Under the pieces are notes generated by a model. The model was not told the DNA's origin and did not search any database. It was given only the letters and a program-made list of their open reading frames with translations. The position numbers and the translations under genes were made by a program. 64,000 bases of DNA from Kryptolebias marmoratus (taxonomy: Eukaryota > Chordata > Actinopteri > Cyprinodontiformes > Rivulidae). The stretch is taken from the NCBI RefSeq assembly GCF_001649575.2, contig NC_051452.1, positions 8,880,405-8,944,404 of the forward strand, read 5' to 3'. This document shows, piece by piece, positions 1 to 11,389 of the stretch; positions within the stretch are counted from its first letter, which is position 1, and every line of letters starts with the position of its first letter.

Positions 1-1807
1 GTGTGGTTGCAGTGACTCACTCTTCCTACCATCCTGACCTCCACACTGCCCACACACAAACAGAGGGAGAAGTCCGGCGCTAGCTTTGTGTTTTCTCATC
101 GGCCGACCTCTGACCCCTGCCAGCAGCCTCTCTGACGTGAAGCTGAGCCACATTAACCCGAACCTCCCCCGTTTCTAAGCGCAGTGATTCGTCAAATCCA
201 CTGCACGGTCCTTGCTTTGCCATCACGCAGGGTGGTTGGGTAATAAAACATGCATGCTCACATCATCAGATTAGATAAAAAGAAGAGGGAATGTGGTGAG
301 TATAAGGAGGAGGAGTGGTGGTTAGGAGTGAATTTATAAAAAAAAAAGGGAGCAAAGGAAGAAGTGTTACTGTAGATGAGGTGTGTTCATATTCCTCACT
401 TCATTGGGTCTCATTATTACCCAGCATGGGGGTTGTGAGCATGTCCATGTATGATTCATCCAGGAGCACCTCAGCATGGCTGGAGAAAATTACCCAGAGT
501 GCTGCACACATCCACTGTGTACAAAATGTTAATAGTATTTGCTCTCTCCAAGAAATGAACTGACCAGGTGATGTTTCCAGACTGCATTTGTAAAATTCAT
601 TTATGTAACTGTAACTAAAAGAGCTCACTAAGCTCTTCTTATCAGGACATTTCCATATTGTTATGCTACATATTCCTCATTACTGAGAAATTTCCTACAT
701 TATTTTTTTGAACGAGGGACTTTGCTTTATATGAAAATCTGTGGCGACCTGTCTTGAAATGAAAGGTCAGTTGGCTTTTCAGCCTTTTTAGAAATAGATG
801 ACTGATAAAGCAAACAGAAATTCATTGTTCTTGCCATTTATTTCACCCATAAATTGGATCAAGTAGACGTACATGAACTAAACAAAGCACAAAAAGTAAA
901 GACACTGGTTTATTTGTAACAATGCTTCTTGGCAATGAATCTTATACCGTTAGAATCACATTTTGTTTCCCTTAAATGGTGCCGAATTTCCCAGGAAAAT
1001 GCAGTCTTGTGTTGAGTCTGAGGGTTGCGCCCATATAAAAAAAATTGTCAAATCTTCTCTACCAATTCCAAACAGCTGATTCTGCTGTTGACTCATGTTT
1101 TGAGCTTCTGCACNNNNCCCCCCCCCCCCCCACCCCCACCTGTAGGTAACCATCTTATATCTCCACAGTCGGGAGCGAACTCTATCCTCTGGGATGTCGA
1201 GGTTCGCCTGCACAGAACAAGGTTTATTAGGTTACCTCCAAAATCTGAGAGCAGAGAGAATGGAATGGCCTCAACCCCATTACCGCATGCGGGTTCAACT
1301 TGGGCGTTCTTTCCTCCAAAGTTATCAACATAACCACATTGACAATCTGATGGCATCTCACAGCGGTGTGTGACCGACCTGGTGAGCAGCAGGAAGTGCC
1401 AGGCTGTTGTGGCTGTCTATGGTTCTTCCACATGCTACCTAGGCCCCTATTAGTAAGATGGATAAAGTGTTAAATTGCCAATATGTCTTGTTTCCTCCGA
1501 CTTGCATCATCTAATCCATTAAACAACACTAAACAAGAGTCAGCAGCAGGAAAAGCTGTTTGGCAGAGATCTGGCAATGGGCTCAACCCACAGACTCAAC
1601 ACACAAATGCATTTTTTTGTACAAATGTGGCTCCATTTAAGGGGAAATAAATAGGCTTTCTAATTATACTAGGTGTATTGCTGAGAAACACCATTACAAT
1701 ACAGAATCCACAAAACATACGTTTCCTTTTTCATGCTAAGTTTATTCAGAATCAACTGTTCGGTTTGAAGTTAATGAAACTTTCAGTAAATCGTTGGATC
1801 TGCAGAT
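1..1807. other. Unique non-coding stretch, no gene recognised
   Basis: No frame here yields a protein I recognise, and the open frames are short and unrelated to each other. The stretch is mixed in composition. It contains a 4-base gap (1114-1117) directly followed by a C-rich run. I see no tandem repeat or inverted-repeat element. It may be intergenic or intronic; the sequence does not say which. Confidence 0.6.
1114..1139. repeat. 4-base assembly gap followed by poly-C tract
   Basis: Four N bases at 1114-1117 are followed by an almost pure C run broken by single A bases. Two other gaps in the window also abut poly-C, which suggests sequencing failure at G/C homopolymers. True tract length is unknown. 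Confidence 0.9.
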
Positions 1808-1993
1808 TGAGCTGAGAGTCATGAACACCATACTCTGAGCGGGGCATCTTGTGATATTGCATGAGATGTTGTTTTCAAAGTTTGACCGAAACAATTACAT
1901 CTATTTTTTTTTTTAACAAAGTATAATTCTCTGGCATTTTATGGAAAGCCTATGGGCGACGTGCATTCCTTCATGGAATTCTATGCTTTCAAT
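1808..1993 (+). repeat. Family A dispersed repeat, copy 1 (3' part)
   Basis: The copy begins in the block GAGCTGAGAGTCATGAACAC, related to the consensus TAGCTGAGAGTCATCC. It continues through a GATATTGCATGAGAT block and ends with GTGCATTCCTTCATGGAATT, an eroded form of the 3' palindrome. The 5' half of the element is missing. No coding content. Confidence 0.7.
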
Positions 1994-4371
1994 TTGCTCG
2001 TTTTTCTATAAACTCAGCAATAAAAAATTAACTAGTAGAAAATAGGCCTTTTAGTTCTGGTGCAAATGGAAAAGTTCACATAACCGGATCTCAATTCATC
2101 AGGACGGTTAGATTGTAGTTTGTGGCGCTGCAACTGTTGATTAATGCAATAACACTCCGTCAGTGTGCTGTGCATTGATAGGGCCCTCGTGAGAGATTAC
2201 ATTATGCAGTGAGTGTCACATTTGATGTTTGCGTGTGCGCACACGCAAACATCCGATAAAAAAGAGGACCAATTCATCAGAACAACAAACAAGCCCGGTG
2301 CGGTCACGCCTCCTCTCCGATCCCACACACAATCACAACCTGCTCGTCCTCCTCCACTCGGCAGCTACACACCAGTCATCTTAAATACCCCGCTGCAAAC
2401 ATACCTGGACAACAACAAACATATACTCTCACTCTCCGAGCCAGACTAGTATTTATGAAGCTGCCCGCCTGCCTATCTCTTCCCCCAGCCTGGGCGAATG
2501 ATTTTCTTTGAGTGCTGTAACTATCATGTCACACCATGTTGTCATTATAGTGATTGCCGACGGCCCTGATAACCTCCCCGTGGTGATTTGTACCATTGAG
2601 GAGTAGTTTCATTTTTCTCTCCTTCTCTCTCCTCTCGTCTTGATTGCAGCATCTCCCATCAGCGCCTTGTTTGTAGTTGGTGGCTGAAAGAAATCTCTCC
2701 TCTGTGTGCAACATTTCATCTGCCAGCTGATGGGAGACGCACCTCCATCATCTTACACTCCTGTGCCTCAAAATCCCTCTTTCTCTGTATCCTTTTTTTT
2801 TATTTTTTTATTCCAGAGCCATCATGATTCGGCTTCCCATCAGCTCTGTTTACTGCCCTCCTTTGATAGAAGAATCCTCTTTTTCTTTGTTTTCTTCCTC
2901 CTTTATTTCTGCCTCTTTCCTCCCCTTTTTTCCTCTCACGTAAGTTGTCATTTGTTGCCCATTGTCTCGGTGGTATTTAGTGGCGAGGAGATTAGGCAGC
3001 TGTGAATGGACTGCAGCTGTCTGTGCTGGATTAGGGGAGTTTAATCAAAGTATTTTCTAATGCGCCTCGTAATGATGATCCATAGGGACGGAGGCTCTTT
3101 AACAGATAATGATAGCTAGGCTGTCTGCTGGAGATGACTCGCTTGGAAGCGCCACAGTCACCGACTTATTGTTGCTTTATATAGGCCCGGCTTTGCTCTA
3201 AGAAGGTGCTAGTTGGCTAAAATAGTCGCCTCTCAGGAATGAGCGGAAGCCGCTTCACATGAAGCAAGCTCTAAACGCTTTGTGATTCACTTGTGCATAT
3301 AATATTTTGCATTTATGGTAAATGTCACATTAGATCTTCTGACAGTTTTTTTTTTTTTTTTCTGTCTGTGAGCGTGAAAACAGGTGTTGATTGGCTCCTT
3401 TCAGTTACATCTCTGGTGTTAATGATATGCCTCATTCTCTTGACACAAGCACACTATTGTTTGTTTGCTTGGTGCTCGTCTGGACGTGGTTTTCCTTTGT
3501 GTTTGTATTAGCTGCTGTTTTGAATCAAACGCAACATAAAGCGCTTAAAAGTAACTGCACTACTTCTGTTATAGGACTTTATTGCCTACCGCAATAAATG
3601 GAAGTTATCCGTTTTTAATTTAAATCTAAACTTGATGAAATTTCCCAACAATCTGATGTTACGACAGACTTAAAGCAGTCATTTGTACTTTAGACAGCGT
3701 ACGGTATGGCTGTTTGTGTAAAATACACAAGAAAACCTGGAAAATTCACTTAAAATTTTGCAAAGACAAGGACTTCTTGACTCTAATGATGCCAAGTTCT
3801 TTGTCAGCATTCCTTGGCGTAATGTGTACTTGAGCCCAGACCTTTGGATGCGCTTCTTTCATAATTTTAAGTCCAGCTTGAAGAGAAGCAGTACAATGCT
3901 GCACTACGACAAGTCAATGTATTTAATATTGTTTAGCTTGTATAAGTTGAACTTATTGTTGTCTGGCCTGCCATGCTTTGCTGAAGCAAAGAAAACCCTG
4001 ATAGTACCAAACCTTCAGCTTGTATCTGATAAAAACAACTACACCTTTTAATATCTGTACTTAAGGTAGACATGTTTTAGGAGCACCAAATAGGAGGTTT
4101 TCTGCTTGAAGACCAGCAGACTGGCTTGGCTCATGCCGACTTCGAGCACAGCATGTTGCCTCGAAGATTATAGTTCGCTCTTTGGGCAAACAGTCCTAAA
4201 ATAGTAATTTACGTATCTGAGTTCAGTCACTCACACAGTTATAACACATCCACAGCTATTAGGTACTACTTCCTCTTCAAGGACTTTCTTCAACCTTCAC
4301 TGGTGAACACACAAAGCTTTTTAGTATCAGATATTACTGGTTTAAATTCGGCTGTTTTGACTAATTCATTA
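1994..4371. other. Unique non-coding stretch
   Basis: No recognisable gene. It contains a perfect 30-bp palindrome (2224-2253), pyrimidine-rich tracts at about 2790-2945, and a T-run near 3347-3361. The parts at about 2490-2790 and 3005-3130 have balanced composition with several TAAT/ATTA-like motifs and could be conserved regulatory DNA. This cannot be tested from one sequence. Confidence 0.5.
2224..2253. repeat. Perfect 30-bp palindrome with alternating purine-pyrimidine core
   Basis: The 15-base arm GATGTTTGCGTGTGC is followed at once by its exact reverse complement, with no spacer. The central 16 bases alternate purine and pyrimidine, so the site could form a cruciform or Z-DNA. The flanks (T at 2223, C at 2254) do not pair, so the palindrome ends sharply. 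Confidence 0.95.
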
Positions 4372-4490
4372 TCGCTTACTAGGCAGCTGTTTTTGCTCGT
4401 CTGTGGGCGTGTGAGCATGTCTGCTCGTTAGCAAAATATCTCCACAATACCAATTTTAATGACCTTTTCAGAAAGTAATCATTGGATATA
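4372..4490 (+). repeat. Family A copy 2, left part (split by a Tc1-like element)
   Basis: It contains CGTTAGCAAAATATCTCCAC and CAGAAAGTAATCATTGGAT, the 5' blocks of family A in correct order. The copy stops at a TA dinucleotide (4489-4490), where the Tc1-like element begins. It resumes at 5835 with the next consensus block, so 4372-4490 and 5835-6090 are one interrupted copy. Confidence 0.8.
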
Positions 4491-5834
4491 TAAGTTGAAC
4501 ATTGTGTAAAATATAAATAAAAAACAGAATCCAATGATTTGCGAATCTCATAACATAGTATCAGACGTTTAAGAAATTGTACCATTTTTATGAATAAAAA
4601 AAAAAGGTAATTTTGAATTTGATGGCAGCAGCACATTGAAAAACCAGTTTCCCTCTGTGAAGCATCACCTCTTCTTTTAACGGCCTTTAAATGTCCAAAA
4701 AGTGAGGAGACCAGCTGCTGGAGTTTTCAGAGGGAATGTTGTCCCATTCTTGTCCAAATGATATCTTGTAGGATTCTAACTGTTCAACATTTGCCAGATA
4801 TTTAACTTCATGATGCATTAAATATTTTCAGCTGGTGAGAGGTCTGGACTCGGTTCAGCACCTGGACTCTTCTGTGAAGCCGTCTTGTTGTAATGGAGGC
4901 TGTCTGTGGTTTAATATCGTCTTGCTGAAATATTCAAAAGAAAGACGTCTGCATGGGAGCACATGATGTTCTAAAACCTGCATATATTTTTCTGCATTGA
5001 TGTTGCTTTTCCATATGTGTGAGCTGCCAATATCAGAGGCACTAATGCACCCCCATACCATCAGAGAGGCAGGCTTTGATAACAGGCTGGATGGTTTGGA
5101 CCCGTCTGACCTCAGAACAGTTCTCCTCTTTGGTCCAGAGAAGACGGCGGCGTTTCTGAATGGTGTTCACATCTGGCTTCTTCTTTGCCTGATAGAGCTT
5201 TAAGCAGCATCTGTGGACGGCACGGTGAACTGTGTTTACAGACGATGATCTGTGGAAGTGTTCCTGAGTAGAACAGAACCAGAACCTGGTTTTAACGCAG
5301 AAGATCACCAACATCTAATATTGACTTTCAGCCTTGACCTCAGATTCTTGAAATCTTATGATGATATAATGAGCTGGAGATGATGGGATATTCAAAGTCC
5401 TCCCAGTTTTGAGTTGAAGAACATTATTCTGAAATTGTTTTACTATATTTAGATGCAGAGGTAAACCTCTGCCCATCTTTACTTCTGACAGATTCAGCCT
5501 CTCTGTCCTCTTTTTTTTATCCCCAGTCCTCTCCCTGTCCTGTTGCCAATTAACCTAATTAGTTTCAAAATGCTCCTCCAGTTGTTTGTTTTTGTACCAC
5601 TGACATTTATAGCCTCTTCTTGCTCATGTCCCAGCTTTTTTGAGAAGTGTTGCTGCTATAAAATTAAAAGTGACCCAATATTTTCCTAAAATAGTCCAAT
5701 TTCTTATTTTACACATTCTTTATGTTTACTGTGTTCAAATATGGAAAAAAAAATGTTTGAGATTTGCAATGATTGCATTCGGTTATTTACAATTTCACAA
5801 CATCCCATCATTTTCAGAATTGACCATTTTTATT
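4491..5834 (-). mobile_element. Tc1/mariner-like DNA transposon, decayed
   Basis: Both ends carry related inverted sequence. The left end reads TTGTGTAAAATATAAATAAA then AATGATTTGCGAATCTCA; the right end carries the matching reverse complement (GAGATTTGCAATGATTGCAT then TTATTTACAATTTCACAAC). The element is bounded by TA on each side, as expected for Tc1/mariner target duplications, and sits within family A copy 2. Its transposase relic is on the minus strand. Exact termini are inferred from where the family A consensus stops and resumes. Confidence 0.8.
4700..5500 (-). pseudogene. Tc1-like transposase relic
   Basis: Minus-strand frames hold recognisable Tc1-family pieces in the right order. 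At 5314-5042 there is AQEHFHRSSSVNTV-like sequence (here TQEHF...) followed by LKLYQAKKKPDVNTIQKRRR. At 5061-4855 there is MVWGCISASDIGSSHIWKSN then INAEKYMQVLEHHVLP. Farther on, in another frame, QTASITTRRLHRRVQVLN matches the region after the second catalytic Asp. The third catalytic position (normally Glu in a PIEN-type motif) reads as Lys. Frame breaks and deletions make it non-functional. The helix-turn-helix N-terminus is only faintly visible beyond 5314. Confidence 0.85.
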
Positions 5835-6090
5835 TACATGTTATTCTGATTAGATTTTGGAGCTAACCTGATTCCACATGGTCGCCACAGCCAGTCAGTC
5901 TTGAAAATAAATAAATAATCAACAAAAGTTCCTACAACTCAGTCGATTTCACAGATACTGAGCTAATATTTGGTGTGACTTTACCTGGGAGTCATCCCCA
6001 ACACACTTCAAGTGCTAACAAGTTGCGCAAGCTCTCAAAACTTTGGCATGGAAGATGGCACGTGATATCCAAATCTTGAAGGAATTGTAT
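5835..6090 (+). repeat. Family A copy 2, right part
   Basis: It resumes family A with TTACATGTTATTCTGATTAG (consensus GTACATCTACAACTGATTAA), then GGTCGCCACAGCCAGTCAGT, ACAGATACTGAGCTAATATT and GGGAGTCATCCCCAACACAC. It ends at an eroded palindrome TCTTGAAGGAATTGTAT. Together with 4372-4490 it forms one copy split by the Tc1-like element. Confidence 0.8.
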
Positions 6091-6780
6091 TTTTTTTTGT
6101 TTGCTTGTGTTGCATTTTTAGAAATCTTTCTTTTTTTCCCCTTTAAACTTTTTCCTTTGTTGTTGCGCTTGCCTTGTCAAAGTTTTTGTACAGCGTTGTC
6201 ATTTTTAACACTTCTGCACAGAAACGATTTGAATTAGAAAATCAATCATAGTTTGATTAAACTCTGCATGTTGATGAACAATAAAACGTACTGAGTCTGT
6301 GTGTTGCCATTTGATGGAAATGGCTCCCAAAAGTTTCTGAATGTTTTGATTCCGAAGTGCAATCAAGCTTTTCTCTTGTGAAAATTAGGGAAAGTGGACG
6401 AAAGTCTGAAAAGGAAAACCGTTTCCTGCAGAAGCATTTAGACGTAACAAACACTGTGTGCTTGCAGAAAAGGCACTAATTTGCGTTGAGGAAGGCAAAA
6501 GTTTAATACTGCTATCTTATTTCTTTTGTGATCAAATCAACAATTGAACATTTACCAGTTTGATTTTATTTTTTTTAAATCTCAGATTCATCTGAACATT
6601 TTAATTTTCCACACTTTGGATGAAAACAGCCCCCCAGCAGGGTTAGCATATGGAGCTGATCATCTCACAACCAGCTGACTTCATTTTGTGCCATTATTAC
6701 TCGTCATTGCTGCTAAAGATGGATAACATATGTACAGTATGCAGCAATGAGAGCAACAGTACTACGAGTGCAGCCTTCAG
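6091..6780. other. Unique A+T-rich non-coding stretch
   Basis: T-runs and no recognisable gene or repeat family. Short open frames are the only coding-like signal and resemble nothing known to me. Confidence 0.5.
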
Positions 6781-7345
6781 GTAAAAGCCTAGCATTCACC
6801 CGCTTCCTTTCATACCAGAGTTTTAGACTCAGATCATCTTACGCCGAGAAGGGGCAAAGTTATAGCCAATTTGGTCAAACCTTGACAACGCCATGCCCTG
6901 TTAATGCTTCGATTATGTGTTAATTATTCTCAGCTACTACCACATCAGAATTTAGCTCAATATCTGTAAAGTCAACTAATTCATAGCCATTTTTGTCTCA
7001 AATTGGATTAACTCCAAAGGTTAATGAGCTGTAGCTGTATATTAAGTGATTACTCTGAGTTTCATTCAGATATTTTGCTAACAGGGTCAACTCTAATAGG
7101 TAATAGTTTTAAACACAGATTTCAGATGATTGGTTAGTATTCAGAATATAAATTAGGCAATAATAGGCAATAATAATTTGGGGTTTTGCTGAGGTCGCTT
7201 AGCTATGACAGCCATCTTGAATGGGGTTGAATTAGTTGTAGATGTATATCTTGCAGTTGTCTCTTTAAAGTTTAATTAAACTCTGTCCACTGTTATATGA
7301 GATATTTTGCTTGCCCTACAAACACATGCAGGTGATAATCATTTC
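6781..7345 (-). repeat. Family A copy 3, dimeric, reverse orientation
   Basis: Reading the minus strand, the 5' end near 7345 (GATTATCACCTGCATGTGTT) leads to GCAAAATATC, then the AAGATGG block, then the linker, then a second TAGCAAAATATC near 7090. The second half runs to GGTATGAAAGGAAGCGGGTG and GCTAGGC near 6785. The linker between halves (TTTAAAAC...ATTAGAGTTGACCCTGTTAG) is the same one seen in other dimeric copies. Confidence 0.8.
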
Positions 7346-7700
7346 AACGAGCCTAATAAATCCTTTGAGCGTGTTTAATGTGCTGCAGTGCAGAATGAGG
7401 TCCGTAAACGGTGATACGAATTTAAAGTTTGCATTTAGGAGATCATCATCACTATCTGCTGTCGGTTTTTCTGACAGTGTTTCTGGGAAGGAGCTGTTGT
7501 GTGCAGAGGAAGTGGCAGGGAGCTGGTAAGTCTGGTGCTAAACTCACAGCAGAGCGCATCGTGTTGTGATATGACCCCGCGTTGACTCGCAAATGATAGA
7601 AGACCGAAAAAAGTCACACTGAGACAGAAGAGAGAGAAGGAGAGAGGGGTTCCTTTTCAGCTCCAGAATAAGAAGAGTAGAGGAAGGACAGATGAAGGGA

Positions 7701-7828
7701 NNNNNNNNNNNNNNNNNNNNNNNNNNNNNNNNNNNNNNNNNNNNNNNNNNNNNNNNNNNNNNNNNNNNNNNNNNNNNNNNNNNNNNNNNNNNNNNNNNNN
7801 NNNNNNNNNNNNNNNNNNNNNNNNNNNN
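7701..7828. other. Assembly gap (128 N)
   Basis: Run of N bases. Unlike the other three gaps it does not abut poly-C; the left flank is purine-rich (GA repeats). Anything hidden here is unknown. Confidence 0.99.
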
Positions 7829-7972
7829 CGCTTCGAGGCCCCATGCTGCTCAGGACAGATGCTGGGGGGGGAAACAGTAAAGCATGTTGCTGTTGTGGCT
7901 TGTTTCTCAATCAGAGGCTTAACTCAGCACCCAACACACATGCACCGTATCCTGGCACAACGATGGGATCTA

Positions 7973-7989
7973 CGCGCGCGCACACACAC
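7973..7989. repeat. Short alternating CG/CA run
   Basis: CGCGCGCGCACACACAC, alternating purine-pyrimidine and therefore Z-DNA prone. Confidence 0.85.
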
Positions 7990-8789
7990 TGATGGTATCC
8001 TTTGAGATGTGAGATTACGAACACTGAAGCTCCACCTGTTCTTAGCCATAACAGGTGCCTATGATAATTATTTCACCCCTCTCTGATGAGCCCGGCTCAC
8101 ACTAGACACCATCCAATTGTAGCGTCTAGAAAATGTCATTAAACTATTGCTTTGTAATTACTGTTTGATTTCTCTGTGATCCCCTAATTGGTATAAATAT
8201 ATGGTTTTAGAAAAAAAAAAAAAATGCTTCATTCTGGTAGTGTTTGTTTTTCCCAGGAATCAACAGATGGCGAAGTGTCAAGGGGTCAGTGTTGAGGCTT
8301 AAGGGTGCATCTCAGTTTCGTGGTTGAGTCGGTGTGTTCAATAAGGCCCAGATCGAGCGAAAGTGCAAAATTGATTTGATCCGTAAGCATCGTACCACTG
8401 GGATCCTCCATTCCCCCACTCGTCCTGGATATTTGTAACATTTGCTGTTGCTAATCTGAAGTCAGGCTCGTTAACCCATACAGACAATGGGTGATTTAGT
8501 TTAGCATACAGAACAGAACGTGGTCATCTTGTAAAAAGTGGTGAACTCGATGAAAAAGAATGCAACATCCCTGGTTTTGAGTTTGGTAAATGTTATTCCC
8601 ATGTCTTTTTACATGTCTCTTTTTTTTAAGAGGCCATGTTTGAATATGAACCTTAACATTTACAATTAAAATCCAGTTTTTTTGTGTTACCCCTAGCTGT
8701 AGTGGTTAAATTATTCAGCTACAAAATGGGACGGCAATTCAAAAGAGATGGTGCACCATTCACGGACTTGAGCAACACATCCAGGTACT

Positions 8790-9260
8790 CAGCCACCATC
8801 GATACATCCTATAACTAGATGCAAGACCAGGAGCCAGAAGTTGAAGCCAGCATGGACAAGCGCCGCCTAGTGGCTGGCCCGTGTATAATTTTAAAGCTCC
8901 GCCCCTCCATGTATAGGAATGGGACATTTAAAAATACTTTAAAAATAATACACTTACAATATTTTTTTTTCAGGTGTTGATTTTTTTTGCTGTATGTTCA
9001 AATATGCTTTTTAGAAAATATGTTCAGTTCAGTAAATTGTTAGATGCTTTTAAAATGTGTCATGTTCTGCTGTGATTGACAGTGAGCCTGTTAGCGAGCT
9101 GGTCGGGTGTGTAGGTGGGACTTTCAGACTGATGGTACAGCCCCACGTCCCAAGTGCACAACCTCTGGCTCCAAAATTACAACGTGACGGCTAACGAGAA
9201 GACATTTTGGCTTCAGTTTTAGACAATGGGAGATTATGGAGTCACCTCATCTTTTTTTAT
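8790..9260. mobile_element. Possible short inverted-repeat element (MITE-like)
   Basis: A 14-base sequence GGAGCCAGAAGTTG (8830-8843) recurs inverted as CAACCTCTGGCTCC (9159-9172) with one mismatch. The region between carries GCCGCCTAGTGGCTGGCC and other motifs that remind me of short interspersed fish repeats. Boundaries and target duplications are not clear, so the ends given are approximate. It could also be a chance inverted repeat inside unique sequence. Confidence 0.4.
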
Positions 9261-11389
9261 GTTGATGGTCAGCACACTCAGTAAGATAATGTGGCTCATA
9301 AACTAAAAATGACCTCTTTCAGTTCCAAATTGGAAGCCTTAATCAGAGCACCGAACTTTTCAGCAGATTAAAACCAGGGACACAGATTTGGGTGACTAGT
9401 TTATTGTCATTGCAATTTAAATTACAATTTATTCAACTTTGACTGCTCTTGTTGCTTCACCATACAAGCAGCTAAAAAGTGATACTTTTTTTGCTTTTTT
9501 GCCATGACAGGAGATTTCTGCCTTGCATCTCACAGATGAAACGTCTCTTGTTTCCTGTAGGATGAACAGAAATAACAAGCTGTCTTCCTCTTGCTGACCC
9601 GCTGTCCTGTGTGCGACTCTGTGAATAAAACAAGACAAAGAAAGCTTTTGCGTTGGTGGAGAACGGCAAAAATAATCTCTCACAGGGACGCTGCATCAAA
9701 AATAATGGACCTACCGATTCCCTTTCTCCCTGTAGGCTGGTGTCTGCACTTACTTGTGACTTTTGGCTTTTTGCTGCGCTGATAGATATCATCCTCAGCT
9801 GGAAGTGCACTCACAAATGGGGGCATTATTTTATACACCGTAGCGTTGATGATATACATTATAAGACTAAGTGTGTGTGGAGTATGATTCTGGCGCTGCC
9901 TCATTACTGCAGGATTACATGTGCATCCATGAGCGAAGGAGGGGCCTCAGTCACTCTTCCCCCTCTACACCTCTAATTCACAGAATGATGTAATTATCCC
10001 TTTTCTCTCTTCCTCTCTGACATCTCTCCAGCACAAAACAGTCACAGGTATTCTCTCTGGCTCTTCTCGCTCGCGCGCACGCTTGCAAAGGGGGGACACC
10101 GGAGGCCACTCGGCGACAAAAGAGGAGCATTTTGCGCCTTTGACATGATCTCCCTTCCCCGCAGTGGACGAGGGCCCACAAAGCCAGGCGGTGAATGAGG
10201 GTCAGCTGCAGCCTGGCCCCTGGGAGTCTCCCGTCGAGCCTTTTAATGAATGTCATTTTCTTGCATTAACCACCCCGATTGTTGGATAATGGCCTCCCAA
10301 CAATAACATTTAACCAATTCCCCTGTCTTTTGGGCTGGCTCATTTGGGCCACAGCAGGAGGTGGTAATTGATTGTGTAATTCCAATCAAAGCTGTAAACA
10401 GATTGGAGGTTCCTTCAGAGCCGCTCTTGGACCATCTTCCCCCAACATCAAAGCGTTTATATCTCCATAAACGCTCCCTCATATGACTTTTTAAATCAAA
10501 AACAAGGAAATGAACCACTCTCAAAGCAAGAGGAGTTTTTTATCTTCAGTGCAAAGCAAACCAAAAAAAAAAGACGTAGCTCCTAAATGACCTCCAGCGC
10601 AGCTGTGTGCGAATACATTCCCCTGCCTTTTCTTTCACCCCAGCCCCCCCTCCCTCCGCCACCCTTGCATCGATTGTAACTGTCTCGCTCCCATCATGCT
10701 GCAGAGATCCAGAGACTTTGGAGCGGGCCTGAGGAGGAGGTGGGGTGGGGGTGGGGGGTTAACTGCGTTCGGCAATTTAGATTTACCGTGAGACAAACAC
10801 GGTCTTTGGTGGGGAGGGGGCGGGGAGTGGTGGGACATGTCGTCTCCATGGCGATGAGAGGCGCACGGTGCGTGTGTGTTCAAGACGAGCTCGTCTAATT
10901 GTCGCCAAAAAAGCGGTTTATTTACTAACCAGTGTCCACAGAGAGGGCATGTTTACAGGGTCCTGTTGTCGTTGCACTTTTGTAACCTGCTGTAGTTTAA
11001 CCACAACCAGCAAGTGAGACTTGTTGGAGATCATAACCTGCCGTTGTCTATTTTACTGCTTTTCAAGACAGGTTCCAGTCTCCAAATCCCACTAACCTGC
11101 CTTGTCAGCTTTAGTAAGTGAATCGTTGCATTATCCAGGAAGTGACATCTGGCAAAGAAGAAACTGGGTGTGAATGTGTTGCTGTGACTCATGTCAGCCT
11201 GTTGAAGCTGCTGCTTACCTTCTCTCTGACAGATTTCCTCCTCCTGACTGTCTCTTTCTCTTACAAGTCATTTTATGGCAATGTGTCCAATTATTAGCGG
11301 CAAAAAAAAAGTTTTTTTTTCCTTCCCTGAACATCGTCATGCTTCTTGCTCTACTCAAAAAAACAAACAAAAAAATAGCTGATGGGGCA
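9261..11389. other. Unique stretch, possibly with conserved non-coding DNA
   Basis: No gene or dispersed repeat recognised. The part at about 10230-10450 lacks simple repeats, is balanced in base content, and contains several ATTA/TAAT and CCAAT-like motifs. This is the composition typical of vertebrate conserved non-coding elements, but no comparison was possible. G-rich tracts follow at 10730-10835. Confidence 0.45.
10730..10835 (+). other. Pair of G-run clusters (possible G-quadruplexes)
   Basis: At about 10731-10760 there are at least four runs of three or more G separated by single T bases (GGTGGGGTGGGGGTGGGG). A second cluster at about 10808-10832 has GGTGGGGAGGGGGCGGGG. Both satisfy the usual four-G-run pattern on the plus strand, about 50 bases apart. 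Confidence 0.7.

Larger units (their letters stand above)
7346..8789. other. Unique stretch with 128-base gap
   Basis: Contains an N gap (7701-7828), an alternating CG/CA run at 7973-7989 (Z-DNA prone) and an A-run near 8211-8224. The piece at about 8030-8200 is free of simple repeats, has several TAATTA-like motifs and is a fair candidate for conserved non-coding DNA. No gene recognised. Confidence 0.5.

Noticed and set aside
8830..9172. Full transposon with defined ends in this interval
   Set aside because: Only a 14-base inverted pair is clear, with no terminal duplication, so I kept it as a low-confidence element without a superfamily.
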